NCBI GenBank assembly: GCA_963816685.1
Contig: CAWFMB010000011.1
Coordinates: 113,807 to 177,806 of the forward strand
Reading direction: 5' to 3'
From: CAVYUC01 sp963816685
Lineage (GTDB): Bacteria > Bacteroidota > Bacteroidia > Bacteroidales > Prolixibacteraceae
Length of the DNA stretch: 64,000 bases
The notes beneath the pieces are model-generated. The model was not told the DNA's origin. It was given only the letters and a program-made list of their open reading frames with translations, and did not search any database. Made by a program: the position numbers and the translations under genes. Position 1 is the first letter of the stretch; the number at the start of each line of letters is the position of its first letter. Positions 43,772 to 53,585 of the stretch are shown here, piece by piece.

Positions 43772-45166
43772 TTAATCTACCTGACCATGCAGGTAACTGT
43801 TTTTATCTGTTAATTTGTTTTCTTTTGTTACTGCATATTTCGACAATTCCTTTTTGTAACGCGGATCGTTCATCCGGAGTTGCCTGCGTTTGTATGCAGG
43901 AATGTTTTCAAGGTTTTCCAAATCATCATCACTTACTGACGAAAAATCCATCCTTGCATTACTTAACTGACTTTTTCTTTCCTCGGTAGTTTTGGGATAA
44001 AGTGCTTCAAAAGTTGCTTTTTCCTGCTCCTGTTCCTCTGTGATATCAAATTCAATTGTTTTTTGCCCTGGAGAAAAAACCTGCTTCTTTTCTGAAGATT
44101 TTTTTGATGAATTGTAATGAAAAGGTTCTGTATTGCTAATCAGTTCATGTTTTTCCTTTACCTCCTTTTTTTCGCCAATCATGTCAGAAATAGTACTTTT
44201 TCCAAAACCTGTTGCAATCAAAGTAACCGAAAGGCTTTCTCCCAAAGCTTCATCTTTTCCATTTCCCCAGATTAAATCGGCTTCAAAACCTGCCATGTTT
44301 TGAATGAAATCGGTTATTTTTCCAACCTCATCCATGGTAATTTCTTTGCTTCCTGAATTCATATTCAGCAAAATATTTTTAGCTCCCCGAATATCGCTGT
44401 TGTTCAGCAACGGAGAGTTCAAAGCTATTTCCACTGCTTTTGTTGCACGATCTTCACCACTTGCAATGCCTGTTCCCATCAACGCAAGACCACTTTTTCT
44501 CATTACTGTTTCCACATCAGCAAAATCAACATTGATGTACCCCGGGACTGTTATAATTTCTGCAATTCCTTTTGCGCCGGTTGCCAAAACATCATCTGCT
44601 TTTGCAAAAGCTTCAGATATGCCAAAGTCACCGTACATTTCGCGGATCCGTTCGTTGTTAATCACAAGTAACGCATCCACATGATCTTCAAGTTCCGAAA
44701 TCCCTTCAATCGCCTGATTAATTCTTCTTTTACCTTCGTTTCGAAAAGGAATGGTAACAATTCCAACGGTAAGGTAACCTAATTCACTGCAAGCCTGCGC
44801 AATAACAGGAGCACCGCCTGTACCGGTTCCACCACCCATGCCCGCAGTAATAAAAACCATTTTTGTATTTTGGGAAATTGTTTTTATAACATCTTCAATA
44901 TTTTCGAGAGCTGCCTGCCGCCCGATTTCCGGTTTGTTACCTGCTCCGCGACCTTCAGTAAGCGAAGCTCCCAATTGAACTTTCGCAGGAACAGGACTTG
45001 CTTTTAAAGCTTGTGCATCTGTGTTGCAAATTACGAAATCAACATCCTGAATGCCTAAGTGATACATATGATTAAGTGCATTTCCACCACCGCCGCCAAC
45101 TCCAATTACTTTAATTTCAGCACCTGGTTTTTCCGGAAATGTTACGTTTGCCATTTTTTCTTCCAT
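43772..45166 (-). CDS. ftsZ: cell-division GTPase FtsZ, canonical Bacteroidota form
   Basis: 464 aa; the Met at residue 5 is an alternative start. Polymerising GTPase forming the Z ring. The nucleotide loop is GVGGGGGNAL, the tubulin signature GMGGGTGTGGAP, and the synergy loop NVDFAD is intact (catalytic Asp pair). After residue ~320 a variable linker leads to the tail NIPAYKRRQ, the FtsA/partner-binding peptide, and the extreme end NSYLHGQVD, as in flavobacterial FtsZ. It lies 31 bp after the paralogue at 45198. This copy is the better candidate for the essential ring protein. Confidence 0.95.
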   Translation of the reverse strand: MEEKMANVTFPEKPGAEIKVIGVGGGGGNALNHMYHLGIQDVDFVICNTDAQALKASPVPAKVQLGASLTEGRGAGNKPEIGRQAALENIEDVIKTISQNTKMVFITAGMGGGTGTGGAPVIAQACSELGYLTVGIVTIPFRNEGKRRINQAIEGISELEDHVDALLVINNERIREMYGDFGISEAFAKADDVLATGAKGIAEIITVPGYINVDFADVETVMRKSGLALMGTGIASGEDRATKAVEIALNSPLLNNSDIRGAKNILLNMNSGSKEITMDEVGKITDFIQNMAGFEADLIWGNGKDEALGESLSVTLIATGFGKSTISDMIGEKKEVKEKHELISNTEPFHYNSSKKSSEKKQVFSPGQKTIEFDITEEQEQEKATFEALYPKTTEERKSQLSNARMDFSSVSDDDLENLENIPAYKRRQLRMNDPRYKKELSKYAVTKENKLTDKNSYLHGQVD

Positions 45167-45197
45167 TTTGTTGTTCTTTAAAGGTTTTTAATCGGGT

Positions 45198-46511
45198 TTA
45201 ATCATCCAACGACTGTCCTTCATCATCTTCAAATAATTTTCCAATACCAAAATTTTTGTAGAACCAATTATCAATATTTGAATGCTGTCCAACTGGTTCA
45301 TCAACTTTCTTCTTCTTCTTCAGACTTCTTTTTTTCGTTCTTGAAAACAAGGATTTTTCAGCGTAAACTTTTTGAGGTTTTGCTGTAACTTCCTCTTCTT
45401 CCTCATAATTTTCTTCTTCATGCTGAACATCATCCGTTTCATCAAACAAATGAATTACTGCCTCTTTTTTCACCGGCTGTTCTTTTCTCTCGTTCAGATT
45501 GAATTTTTCAGGTTCTTTCTTTGTTTGCAGCAATTGATTTGGATTAGTTACAAATCCAGTGGCCAAAATAGTAACGCTTACATTATCACCCATTGATTCA
45601 TCATAGCCATTCCCCCAGATAATATCAGCTTCCTTTCCTGCTTTTTCCTGCAGCGTTTCGATGATTTCACCGATTTCGCCAATCGTAATTTCATCTTTTC
45701 CCGAAATAATATTGAGCAGAATATTTTTGGTGCCGTAAATATCGTTACTGTCTAGCAGTGGAGATTCCAGCGCTTCATTTACTGCTTTCATTGCACGTCC
45801 CTCACCTGTTGCAACGCCTGTTCCCATAATAAAAACTTTACTGTCGTGCATTACAGTATACACATCGGTGTAATCAATGTTTACATTTCCGTGCAACGTA
45901 ATTATTTCGGCAACACCTTTTACAGCATTCGATACAATATTGTCGGCCATTTTAAAAGCCTGTCGTGCAGGTAAATCCCCAAAAATATTATGGAGACGCT
46001 GATTGCTTATAACCAACATGCTGTCAACAAATCCACCCAGTTTTTCGATGCCTTCCATGGCCTGTCCAAACCGCTTTTTCCCTTCGGCAGGCGAAGGAAT
46101 AGTTACCACTGCAATGGTGAGTATATCCAGTTCACGGGCAAGGCTTGCAATCACAGGTGCTGCTCCCGTTCCTGTTCCTCCGCCCATTCCTGCAGTAATA
46201 AACAACATTTTTGTATTTTCCTTCAATACATTTTTAAGGTCTTCGTAATTTTCACGTGCCGCCTCTGCTCCCATCTGCGGCTGATTTCCTGCTCCCCTTC
46301 CTTCGGTAAGTGTAACTCCCAGCTGAATTTTGACAGGAACCATACTGTTCTCAAGAGCCTGCGAATCGGTATTGCAGATAATAAAATCGACACCCGAAAT
46401 CCCCTCTTCACACATGTGATTGACAGCATTACAGCCGCCTCCGCCAACTCCGATTACCTTGATAATTGAAGACGAAGCACGTGGAAATTCAAAATTTACT
46501 AATTCGGCCAT
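45198..46511 (-). CDS. ftsZ: second FtsZ paralogue with divergent tail
   Basis: 437 aa. The GTPase core is intact: GVGGGGCNAV, GMGGGTGTGAAP, and synergy loop NIDYTD with both catalytic acids. Differences from the neighbour: IPSPAEGKKRFGQAMEGI in place of IPFRNEGKRRINQAIEGI, and HGNVNIDYTD. After the core (~residue 325) the tail is very acidic (EEENYEEEEE), then basic (RTKKRSLKKKKK), and ends NWFYKNFGIGKLFEDDE. It lacks the PAYKRR peptide. It probably polymerises but would bind FtsA or the membrane differently. It directly follows ftsA by 11 bp. Confidence 0.93.
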   Translation of the reverse strand: MAELVNFEFPRASSSIIKVIGVGGGGCNAVNHMCEEGISGVDFIICNTDSQALENSMVPVKIQLGVTLTEGRGAGNQPQMGAEAARENYEDLKNVLKENTKMLFITAGMGGGTGTGAAPVIASLARELDILTIAVVTIPSPAEGKKRFGQAMEGIEKLGGFVDSMLVISNQRLHNIFGDLPARQAFKMADNIVSNAVKGVAEIITLHGNVNIDYTDVYTVMHDSKVFIMGTGVATGEGRAMKAVNEALESPLLDSNDIYGTKNILLNIISGKDEITIGEIGEIIETLQEKAGKEADIIWGNGYDESMGDNVSVTILATGFVTNPNQLLQTKKEPEKFNLNERKEQPVKKEAVIHLFDETDDVQHEEENYEEEEEVTAKPQKVYAEKSLFSRTKKRSLKKKKKVDEPVGQHSNIDNWFYKNFGIGKLFEDDEGQSLDD

Positions 46512-46522
46512 ATCATTTATCT

Positions 46523-47803
46523 TTAGTTCAATGGTACATCGTCATCATCATCAACATAATCCAAAACTCCCTGAACAACTCCTTTAAACCAGGGAGAAAG
46601 ACCACCTTCCTTTTTCTTTTTAGGCCTTTTCTTCACCTCCTTAACAGGAGCATCAGTTTTATCCAATGCAAGTTTCAGCATCCCCAATGCTGTAAAATAC
46701 TCCTGACTTCTTGATTCCTTCAGTTTATTCACCGGATAGATTACAGGGAATGCAACACGTGCATCAAGTCCGGTGCGGAATTTAACAAGTGAAATAAAAT
46801 TACTGAGATTGGAGGTTCCACCGGTGACAACAATTCCTGACCCCAGCTGGCCTTCAATCCCCGACTTTTCGATCTGGTAATAAACACTATCAATAATCTC
46901 TTCGAGACGGGCCTGAATGATAAATGCAAGACTTTTAAACGAAATTTCCTTAGGTTCCCAGCCATTATGTCCAGGGATAGTAACCACCTTCTGTTCGTCG
47001 GCAAAATCGCCCAATGCTTCACCGTATTGAACCTTAAGCTGCTCTGCCCATTTCAGGTGAATTGAGCAACCTTCCTTGATATCGGTTGTAATTACATGCC
47101 CGCCAAAAGGAATAACTGCTGCATGAATCAAAACCCCGTTAAGATAGACTCCAATTTTTGTATTTCCGGCGCCGATATCGAGTAAAATTGCACCGACTTC
47201 TTTTTCTTCGTCAGTAAGTACAGCCTCCGTTAATGCTATGGGAGAAATGCATATTTCGCCCAAATCAACTCCAATCTTCTCAAAAATACGATTTAGATTA
47301 TTCAAATGGATTTCAGGAACTGCGATGATTTTAAAACGTCCCTCTACTTTATGTCCGGTAATTCCAACCGGATTCAGTTCCGAAATTTCCTCATCAATCA
47401 CAAAAGTCTGCGGAATAATGTGAAGAATTTTGAAATCCTGCTCTACTTTAAGGCTTCGCGCTTCGTTGTACAATTCGTCCATATCAGCCTGTGAAACCAT
47501 TCCATCACCGGTTGTAAACCGATAACCACGATGATCGATGATTTTCATATACTGCGTAGCAAAAACAACATCCGCCTTTTTTACTTTTTCACCGGTTTGT
47601 GATTCGAGTTCCGTTATCGCCAAATCAACAGCGGTAGCGGCTTCTTCAATATTAAAAACTATTCCTCTTTTAATTCCTTTGGAAGGTATATTCACCATTC
47701 CTGAAATTTCGGTTTTACCCTCTTCATTTTTTTGACCTGCCAGCGCTACAATTTTTGAAGTGCCAATATCAACAACCACAGAAAGATTACTTTTTGAAGC
47801 CAT
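46523..47803 (-). CDS. ftsA: cell-division protein FtsA
   Basis: 426 aa. Actin-like ATPase anchoring FtsZ to the membrane: phosphate 1 VVVDIGTSKIVALAG, phosphate 2 GAILLDIGAGNTKIGVY, adenosine GIVVTGGTSNLSNF. The C-terminal end contains an amphipathic helix GGLSPWFKGVVQGVLDYVD preceded by KKRPKKKK, the expected membrane-targeting sequence. It is 4 bp downstream of ftsQ and 11 bp upstream of the paralogous ftsZ. Confidence 0.95.
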   Translation of the reverse strand: MASKSNLSVVVDIGTSKIVALAGQKNEEGKTEISGMVNIPSKGIKRGIVFNIEEAATAVDLAITELESQTGEKVKKADVVFATQYMKIIDHRGYRFTTGDGMVSQADMDELYNEARSLKVEQDFKILHIIPQTFVIDEEISELNPVGITGHKVEGRFKIIAVPEIHLNNLNRIFEKIGVDLGEICISPIALTEAVLTDEEKEVGAILLDIGAGNTKIGVYLNGVLIHAAVIPFGGHVITTDIKEGCSIHLKWAEQLKVQYGEALGDFADEQKVVTIPGHNGWEPKEISFKSLAFIIQARLEEIIDSVYYQIEKSGIEGQLGSGIVVTGGTSNLSNFISLVKFRTGLDARVAFPVIYPVNKLKESRSQEYFTALGMLKLALDKTDAPVKEVKKRPKKKKEGGLSPWFKGVVQGVLDYVDDDDDVPLN

Positions 47804-47807
47804 TTTG

Positions 47808-48557
47808 TTATCTCCTTTTTGCTATTACCTGATTTTTATATTTTAAACTCACCGTTTCGTATTTGTTCCAATTGTTATTTGCCAGCACCTGCTTGTAAAA
47901 CGCTTTCATGTTCCGCAGTTTTTCAGGGAAATTTTCAAGATTCCCCAGCTCCACCATATGATTGCCAACCAGTGGGGTCAGCAGGATATCTCCATTTTGA
48001 TCCACATGCAACTGTTCGGTTTGTGCATTCCAGAAAGCATCCTCAGTCAGATACAAAACAAACGGCAGCAATTGTTCACGTGCAAAGTTTTCTGAAATAT
48101 ACCCGGTGGCAACCAAAACATTAGCCGTGTAATTAGCTGAAACAGGAATTTTAACCCCGTTTTTATCGAGGTAGTAGTTTCCCGACGACGACATGATCCG
48201 TACTGCTGGTTCACGGTGCTTAACTTTTACACCAAGAATTCCTGTGTAAGTTAAGCTGTCTTTTGCCATCACCTTGTACACTTCGGCTTTTAAAACAGCC
48301 TGATGTTTTTCAACTTCTTTTTCAATAAAATCGGCATTTATCATTCTCAGGTTTTTGCCAATTAAGTTCTTGTCGGCCGATTTAACCAACCGGGTAATTT
48401 CGTTTGTACTTAACTTTATTAATTCATTGTCAACAAATTTTACTTCAATATCGCTGCAAATTACATTTTTGGTTTCCTTCGTAGAAAAAGCAAGGGTAAC
48501 AATTATAAAAGCCACCAAAACAATGAACCCGGTAATTTTTAATAATTTACGCCACAT
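47808..48557 (-). CDS. ftsQ: cell-division protein FtsQ
   Basis: 249 aa. A short cytoplasmic N terminus, one membrane helix (residues ~8-27) and a periplasmic region with a POTRA-like part (LSTNEITRLVKSADKNLIGKNLR) followed by the FtsQ beta-domain. Sequence conservation is weak as usual in Bacteroidota, and the identification leans on position between murC and ftsA. It links peptidoglycan synthases to the ring. It overlaps the murC stop by one base. Confidence 0.85.
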   Translation of the reverse strand: MWRKLLKITGFIVLVAFIIVTLAFSTKETKNVICSDIEVKFVDNELIKLSTNEITRLVKSADKNLIGKNLRMINADFIEKEVEKHQAVLKAEVYKVMAKDSLTYTGILGVKVKHREPAVRIMSSSGNYYLDKNGVKIPVSANYTANVLVATGYISENFAREQLLPFVLYLTEDAFWNAQTEQLHVDQNGDILLTPLVGNHMVELGNLENFPEKLRNMKAFYKQVLANNNWNKYETVSLKYKNQVIAKRR

Positions 48558-49942
48558 TAGTTTTTGTTTTTCAGTACTTCAATAATTTGTTCTGCAATAC
48601 CGTCGATATCTCCGGCTCCCATAGTCAGTACCACGTTAGTGGTATGTTGATTCAGTAATTCAGGAACTTCATCTTTTTCAACCATATATTTATCCTGAAT
48701 TTTCATTTTATCGAAGATTATTCCGGATGAAACTCCGGGAATCGGTTCCTCACGTGCAGGATATAGCGGCACCAGGACTGCTTCATCCAATAAATCGAGA
48801 CTTTCAGCAAACCCACCTGCAAAATCGCGCGTACGGGAATACAAATGCGGTTGAAAAACACCAGTTATCTTTCGTCCCGGATAAAGTGCTTTTACTGAGC
48901 TAATCACTGCTTTTAATTCTTCGGGATGGTGAGCATAATCATCAATGTAAATCTGATTTTCGCTTTTAAACTGTACATCAAACCGCCGTACCACCCCCTT
49001 GTATTCTTCGAGCCCCAGCTTAATTTCATCGGCTGATGCTCCGGCCAAAAATGAAAGTGCTGCTGCTGCAACTGCATTTTCAACATTTACCAGGCCCGGA
49101 TAATTGAGCCGGCAACCGGCAATAATACCTTCGGGAGTTTTTAAATCGAACCGGTACAGCCCTCCAATTTTATCCAACTCAAGATTTAAGGTTTGAAAAT
49201 CAGCCTCATCATTCAGTGAATAGCTATAAATTTGTGCAGATGTTTTGCTTGTATTAATTTCAACATTCTTTTTCACCACCAATTTTCCGTCCGGTTTAAT
49301 CTGGGATATAAATTTCTCGAATGATTCTACAATTTTTTCCTTTTCCCCGTAAATATCCAGATGATCGGCATCTACGGAAGAAACCAGCGCAATTTGCGGC
49401 TGAAGGTGTAAAAATGATCGATCGAATTCATCTGCTTCTGCCACAATCCATGATGTACTGTGTTTTGGAATCAAAAGATTGCTGCCAAAATTTTTTGATA
49501 TTCCCCCTAAAAACGCACCGCAACCAACAGTTGTATTCTTCAGAATTGTTGCAGCCATTGTGCTGATTGTAGTTTTTCCATGAGTGCCTGAAACTGCCAC
49601 ACAATTTTTTTCGTTACAAATCATTCCCAGCACTTTAGCGCGTTTCATCAAAGCGATGGGCCTGCCTTTAAACCAGGTTAATTCATGATGGTCTTCAGGA
49701 AGAGCCGGGGTATAAACAGCCATAGTTTCTGCCGGGTTCCAGCTCTTTGGAATATTTCGGATATCATCTTCAAAATGTACATCAATTCCTTCCGATTGCA
49801 GCCGGTTTGTTAAGGCAGTTTTGGTTTTGTCATAACCTGCCACATTGCGCCCTGTCGATTTAAAATACCGCGCCAGCGCACTCATTCCTATTCCCCCGAT
49901 TCCGAGGAAAAAAACATTCTTTATATTTTGAAGGTTGTTCAT
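48557..49942 (-). CDS. murC: UDP-N-acetylmuramate-L-alanine ligase
   Basis: 461 aa. N-terminal Rossmann motif FFLGIGGIGMSALARYF binds the UDP moiety. ATP loop is VAVSGTHGKTTISTMAA. Central YIDDYAHHPEELKAVI and GVFQPHLYSRT are typical of MurC. It adds L-Ala to UDP-MurNAc in the cytoplasm. It is 3 bp downstream of murG and overlaps ftsQ. Confidence 0.96.
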   Translation of the reverse strand: MNNLQNIKNVFFLGIGGIGMSALARYFKSTGRNVAGYDKTKTALTNRLQSEGIDVHFEDDIRNIPKSWNPAETMAVYTPALPEDHHELTWFKGRPIALMKRAKVLGMICNEKNCVAVSGTHGKTTISTMAATILKNTTVGCGAFLGGISKNFGSNLLIPKHSTSWIVAEADEFDRSFLHLQPQIALVSSVDADHLDIYGEKEKIVESFEKFISQIKPDGKLVVKKNVEINTSKTSAQIYSYSLNDEADFQTLNLELDKIGGLYRFDLKTPEGIIAGCRLNYPGLVNVENAVAAAALSFLAGASADEIKLGLEEYKGVVRRFDVQFKSENQIYIDDYAHHPEELKAVISSVKALYPGRKITGVFQPHLYSRTRDFAGGFAESLDLLDEAVLVPLYPAREEPIPGVSSGIIFDKMKIQDKYMVEKDEVPELLNQHTTNVVLTMGAGDIDGIAEQIIEVLKNKN

Positions 49943-49945
49943 CTT

Positions 49946-51043
49946 TTACATCAATTTTTCAACTTCATCAACTATTTGTTTAGTAGCTTCCGGTTTTGCA
50001 AGCATTTTTATTTTCTGCGAAAGCTGTTTACATCTCTTTTCGTCGTCCAGCAAACTAAAAACTTCATTGAAGAGCCTGCTGTCAAGTTCAACATCACGAA
50101 TCATAACTGCTGCATCTTTTTGTTCAAGCGCCAGTGCATTTTTTGTCTGGTGATCTTCTGCGACATTGGGCGACGGAACCAAAATCACGGGTTTGCCAAC
50201 GAGGCACAATTCAGAAATTGTTCCGGCGCCAGCCCTTGAAATAATAACATCGGCTGCTGAATAGGCCAAATCCATTCGTGAAATAAATTCATGAACCTGA
50301 AGATTTTCCGGCTTATTCTCATTTAATTTATGCTGTATATCTTCGGAATAAACCGAACCGGTTTGCCAGATTATTCTTACTCCTGAAGCTGCAATTTCAT
50401 TGATATGATTTAAAACAGTATGATTAATTGAACGTGCGCCAAGACTTCCGCCGATTATCAATACGACTTTATCCAAATCATTCAGCTCAAAAAACCGGTT
50501 GGCTTCTGTTTTGTTTTTCAGTTGTTCGATGAGGTTTTCACGCACCGGATTCCCGGTAATTATAATTTTTTCTTTCGGAAAATAATTTTCCATGTTTTCA
50601 TAAGCCACACAAATTTTCTGCACTTTTTTTCCAAGGAGTTTATTGGTAATTCCTGCATAGGAATTTTGTTCCTGAATTAAAGTGGGTATATTTCGTTGAG
50701 CTGCAGCCCTCAGCACGGGTCCGCTGGCATAACCTCCAACTCCTATTGCAACCTGAGGATTAAAATCCCGGACAATTTTCCGTGCCAATTTCGCACTCTT
50801 AAAAAGCCGGATGAAGAAAGTAATCATTTTCACTCCGGGTTTTCGCGGAAATCCTATCACCGGCAAACCTACTATTTTATATCCGGCAGCGGGTACCCTT
50901 TCCATTTCCATCCGGCCCAAAGCACCAACGAATAAAATTTCAGCATCCGGATATCGTTTGCCGATTTCGCCTGCAATTGCCAGCGCCGGGAAAATATGTC
51001 CTCCCGTTCCGCCGCCGCTTATTATGACTCTTTCAATCTTCAT
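49946..51043 (-). CDS. murG: undecaprenyl-PP-MurNAc-pentapeptide GlcNAc transferase
   Basis: 365 aa. GT28 fold: GGGTGGHIFPALAIA (N-terminal glycine-rich loop), VGGYASGPVLRAA, GGSLGARSIN and SRAGAGTISELCLVGKP for UDP-GlcNAc binding. It makes lipid II at the inner face of the membrane. It overlaps ftsW by 4 bp (ATGA), suggesting coupled translation. Confidence 0.96.
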   Translation of the reverse strand: MKIERVIISGGGTGGHIFPALAIAGEIGKRYPDAEILFVGALGRMEMERVPAAGYKIVGLPVIGFPRKPGVKMITFFIRLFKSAKLARKIVRDFNPQVAIGVGGYASGPVLRAAAQRNIPTLIQEQNSYAGITNKLLGKKVQKICVAYENMENYFPKEKIIITGNPVRENLIEQLKNKTEANRFFELNDLDKVVLIIGGSLGARSINHTVLNHINEIAASGVRIIWQTGSVYSEDIQHKLNENKPENLQVHEFISRMDLAYSAADVIISRAGAGTISELCLVGKPVILVPSPNVAEDHQTKNALALEQKDAAVMIRDVELDSRLFNEVFSLLDDEKRCKQLSQKIKMLAKPEATKQIVDEVEKLM

Positions 51044-52245
51044 TTCGACATTTCAAAATCCTCATCAGGCACATTCACCTGTACAGGAGGTTTTTTTATT
51101 TCGCGGTTAATCTGGTTCTGGTAGCTCACACTTAGAATGCACCCGAACGAAACGGAGGTAAATATCAACGACGTTCCGCCCAAACTCACCCACGGCAAAG
51201 GTTGTCCGGTTACAGGCAGTATTCCGCTCGAAACACCAATATTAATAACAGCCTGAAATACCAATACCAACGTGAGGCCTGTTACCAAAAAGGCCGGAAA
51301 CGTACGTGTAGCCCGGCGAATCACCACCACACTCCTGAAAAAGAACATGAGGTACAGCAGAATGACAACAATTCCACTCACCAAACCATACTCTTCCACA
51401 ATGATTGCAAAAATAAAATCGTTGTATGCAGCAGCCATATAATTGCTTACATCGGAATGACCAGGGCCTTTTCCAAAAAATCCGCCTTCATAAATGGCAA
51501 GCTTGGCATAATCGGCCTGAGTTATCCCTTTTTCAGCATTTGGATCACCATGTATAAAACGATCTATTCGTCCCTGGATAGTATGAACCCTTGCCGGAGC
51601 ATTTGGAAATTTATCGGCAACAAAATAGGTTGTCGCTACAATTCCAACTCCTATTGCAATAACAAGAAAAAGGTATTTTAATGAAACACGGCCAACAAAC
51701 ATCATGGTCATAATTGTTGCAAAAATTAATGCTGAAGTAGAAAAATTGGAAATGAATATTAATCCGCAAACAATAACAGTATGTATAATGATTTTTATGA
51801 ACGCCTTTTTTAAATGCTCTTTACTTTTCTGATTTTTACCCAGTACCTTCGCTGTAAACATGATAAGAGCGATTTTCGCCAGTTCGGCAGGTTGAAATGA
51901 AATAATCCCAAGATTTAAGGTTCTGCCGCTGCCTTTTATTACACCTGCAAATTTTAAAGCAACTGTAAGCAAAAGAAGTGCAATGCTGAGGTAAATGAGG
52001 AAGTTGGCAAGAATGGAATAAAATTTCACCGGTAAGACATTAACCATCAAAACCATTACTCCGATTCCGGCTCCAAGAAAAAACACCTGCCTGATTAAGT
52101 AATGCCAGGTATTGCCCGAAGCCTGCCGGTAAGCAAGTGCACCCGTAGAGCTGTAAACTATCAGCAACGACAGCAGCGACAGCAGTAAAAGAATTATCCA
52201 GATTACGCGGTCGCCCCTGAATATTTTAGTAGCTGCCTGTTCCAT
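51040..52245 (-). CDS. ftsW: SEDS-family peptidoglycan polymerase FtsW
   Basis: 401 aa, about ten membrane helices. GRTLNLGIISFQPAELAKIA is the SEDS signature, and the large periplasmic loop contains GPGHSDVSNYMAAAYNDFIFA with the conserved catalytic-type acid region and SEEYGL-like IVEEYGL. It polymerises lipid II at the septum with FtsI. Position between murD and murG is standard. Confidence 0.94.
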   Translation of the reverse strand: MEQAATKIFRGDRVIWIILLLLSLLSLLIVYSSTGALAYRQASGNTWHYLIRQVFFLGAGIGVMVLMVNVLPVKFYSILANFLIYLSIALLLLTVALKFAGVIKGSGRTLNLGIISFQPAELAKIALIMFTAKVLGKNQKSKEHLKKAFIKIIIHTVIVCGLIFISNFSTSALIFATIMTMMFVGRVSLKYLFLVIAIGVGIVATTYFVADKFPNAPARVHTIQGRIDRFIHGDPNAEKGITQADYAKLAIYEGGFFGKGPGHSDVSNYMAAAYNDFIFAIIVEEYGLVSGIVVILLYLMFFFRSVVVIRRATRTFPAFLVTGLTLVLVFQAVINIGVSSGILPVTGQPLPWVSLGGTSLIFTSVSFGCILSVSYQNQINREIKKPPVQVNVPDEDFEMSK

Positions 52246-52246
52246 G

Positions 52247-53584
52247 TTATAAATTTCTCACCTCATTTTTAAACTGAATTCCACGATCTTCGTAATTTTC
52301 AAACAAATCGAAGCTTGCACATGCCGGCGAAAGCAATACTGTATCGCCATTCCGTGCCAGATAATACGACGCTTTCACTGCTTCTTCCATGCTCGATGCA
52401 TCCACAACATTTTTTACGATTCCTTTAAAAGCCTCATGAATTTTCGAATTGTTTTTACCCAAACAAACAATGGCTTTTATTTTTTCTTTTGCAAGTTTAT
52501 GCAACATCGAATAGTCGTTACCTTTGTCAATTCCGCCGGCAATCCACACTATTGGCGTATTAATACTTTCGAGCGCATACCAGGTGGAATTCACATTCGT
52601 CGCTTTCGAATCGTTAATAAACTCGATGCCGTGCACCTTTATAAACCGCTCGAGCCGGTGTTCCACTCCTTTAAAATCGGAAAGGCTTTCGCGAAGCTGT
52701 TCGTTGCGGATTTGAAAAACCATGCTGGCAATTCCTGCCGCCATTGAATTGTACGTGTTGTGTTTTCCTTGTAATGATAAATCCAGGATAGACATACTGA
52801 ATTGGTTTTGATTAAAATTAATTATCAACTGCTCATCTCTCGTTCCTGCTCCCGGCGAAGCCGGTTCCATTAATCCAAAAGGAATTAATGCAGGTTTTAT
52901 CTCTCTTTTCTTTAGTTCATTTTGAATTACTTCATCATCTGCACAAAAAATGAAATACTCATTTTCAGTTTGATTCTGAATTATCCGGAATTTCGAATCC
53001 ACATAATTCTGCATGTTGTAATGGTACCGATCCAGATGATCGGGGGTAATGTTCAACAATACAGCAACATCAGCTTTAAAATCATACATCCCGTCCAATT
53101 GAAAGCTGCTGAGTTCAATTACAAATACATCGAAATTTTCCTCAGCCACCTGCCATGCAAAACTTTTACCTACATTTCCGGCCAGACCAACATTCAACCC
53201 TGCATTTTTAAGAATATGCCAGGTAAGTAACGTGGTGGTTGTTTTTCCGTTACTTCCGGTAACGCAAACTGTTTTTGCAGTATTGTACCTGCCTGCAAAT
53301 TCAATTTCAGAAATTACAGGAATATTTTTTTCTGCCAATTTTACTATTAATGATGCAGTATCCGGAATACCCGGGCTTTTTACCACAAGTTCAGCTTTGA
53401 AAATTTTATCTTCAGAATGTTTATATTCCTCAAATTCAATATCATTTTTTAAAAGAACTTCTTTATATTTTGATTTAATAGCGCCTGAATCGGAAACAAA
53501 AACAGTGTATCCTTTTTTTATTGCGAGAATTGCTGCTCCTATTCCACTCTCGCCAGCGCCCAATATGACTAACCTGTTTTTCAA
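52247..53584 (-). CDS. murD: UDP-N-acetylmuramoylalanine-D-glutamate ligase
   Basis: 445 aa. N-terminal VILGAGESGIGAAILA binds substrate. The ATP loop is VTGSNGKTTTTLLTW. The acid/lysine block HRLERFIKVHGIEFINDSKATN is the MurD hallmark, followed by WIAGGIDKG. It adds D-Glu to UDP-MurNAc-L-Ala. It lies 1 bp from ftsW and 1 bp after mraY. Confidence 0.96.
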   Translation of the reverse strand: MKNRLVILGAGESGIGAAILAIKKGYTVFVSDSGAIKSKYKEVLLKNDIEFEEYKHSEDKIFKAELVVKSPGIPDTASLIVKLAEKNIPVISEIEFAGRYNTAKTVCVTGSNGKTTTTLLTWHILKNAGLNVGLAGNVGKSFAWQVAEENFDVFVIELSSFQLDGMYDFKADVAVLLNITPDHLDRYHYNMQNYVDSKFRIIQNQTENEYFIFCADDEVIQNELKKREIKPALIPFGLMEPASPGAGTRDEQLIINFNQNQFSMSILDLSLQGKHNTYNSMAAGIASMVFQIRNEQLRESLSDFKGVEHRLERFIKVHGIEFINDSKATNVNSTWYALESINTPIVWIAGGIDKGNDYSMLHKLAKEKIKAIVCLGKNNSKIHEAFKGIVKNVVDASSMEEAVKASYYLARNGDTVLLSPACASFDLFENYEDRGIQFKNEVRNL

Positions 53585-53585
53585 C

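Noticed and set aside
45990..46469. 159-codon Cys/His-rich frame on the plus strand
   Set aside because: Antisense to the proximal ftsZ; the Cys richness arises from Gly codons on the other strand.
51202..51681. 159-codon open frame on the plus strand
   Set aside because: Antisense to ftsW without any domain.
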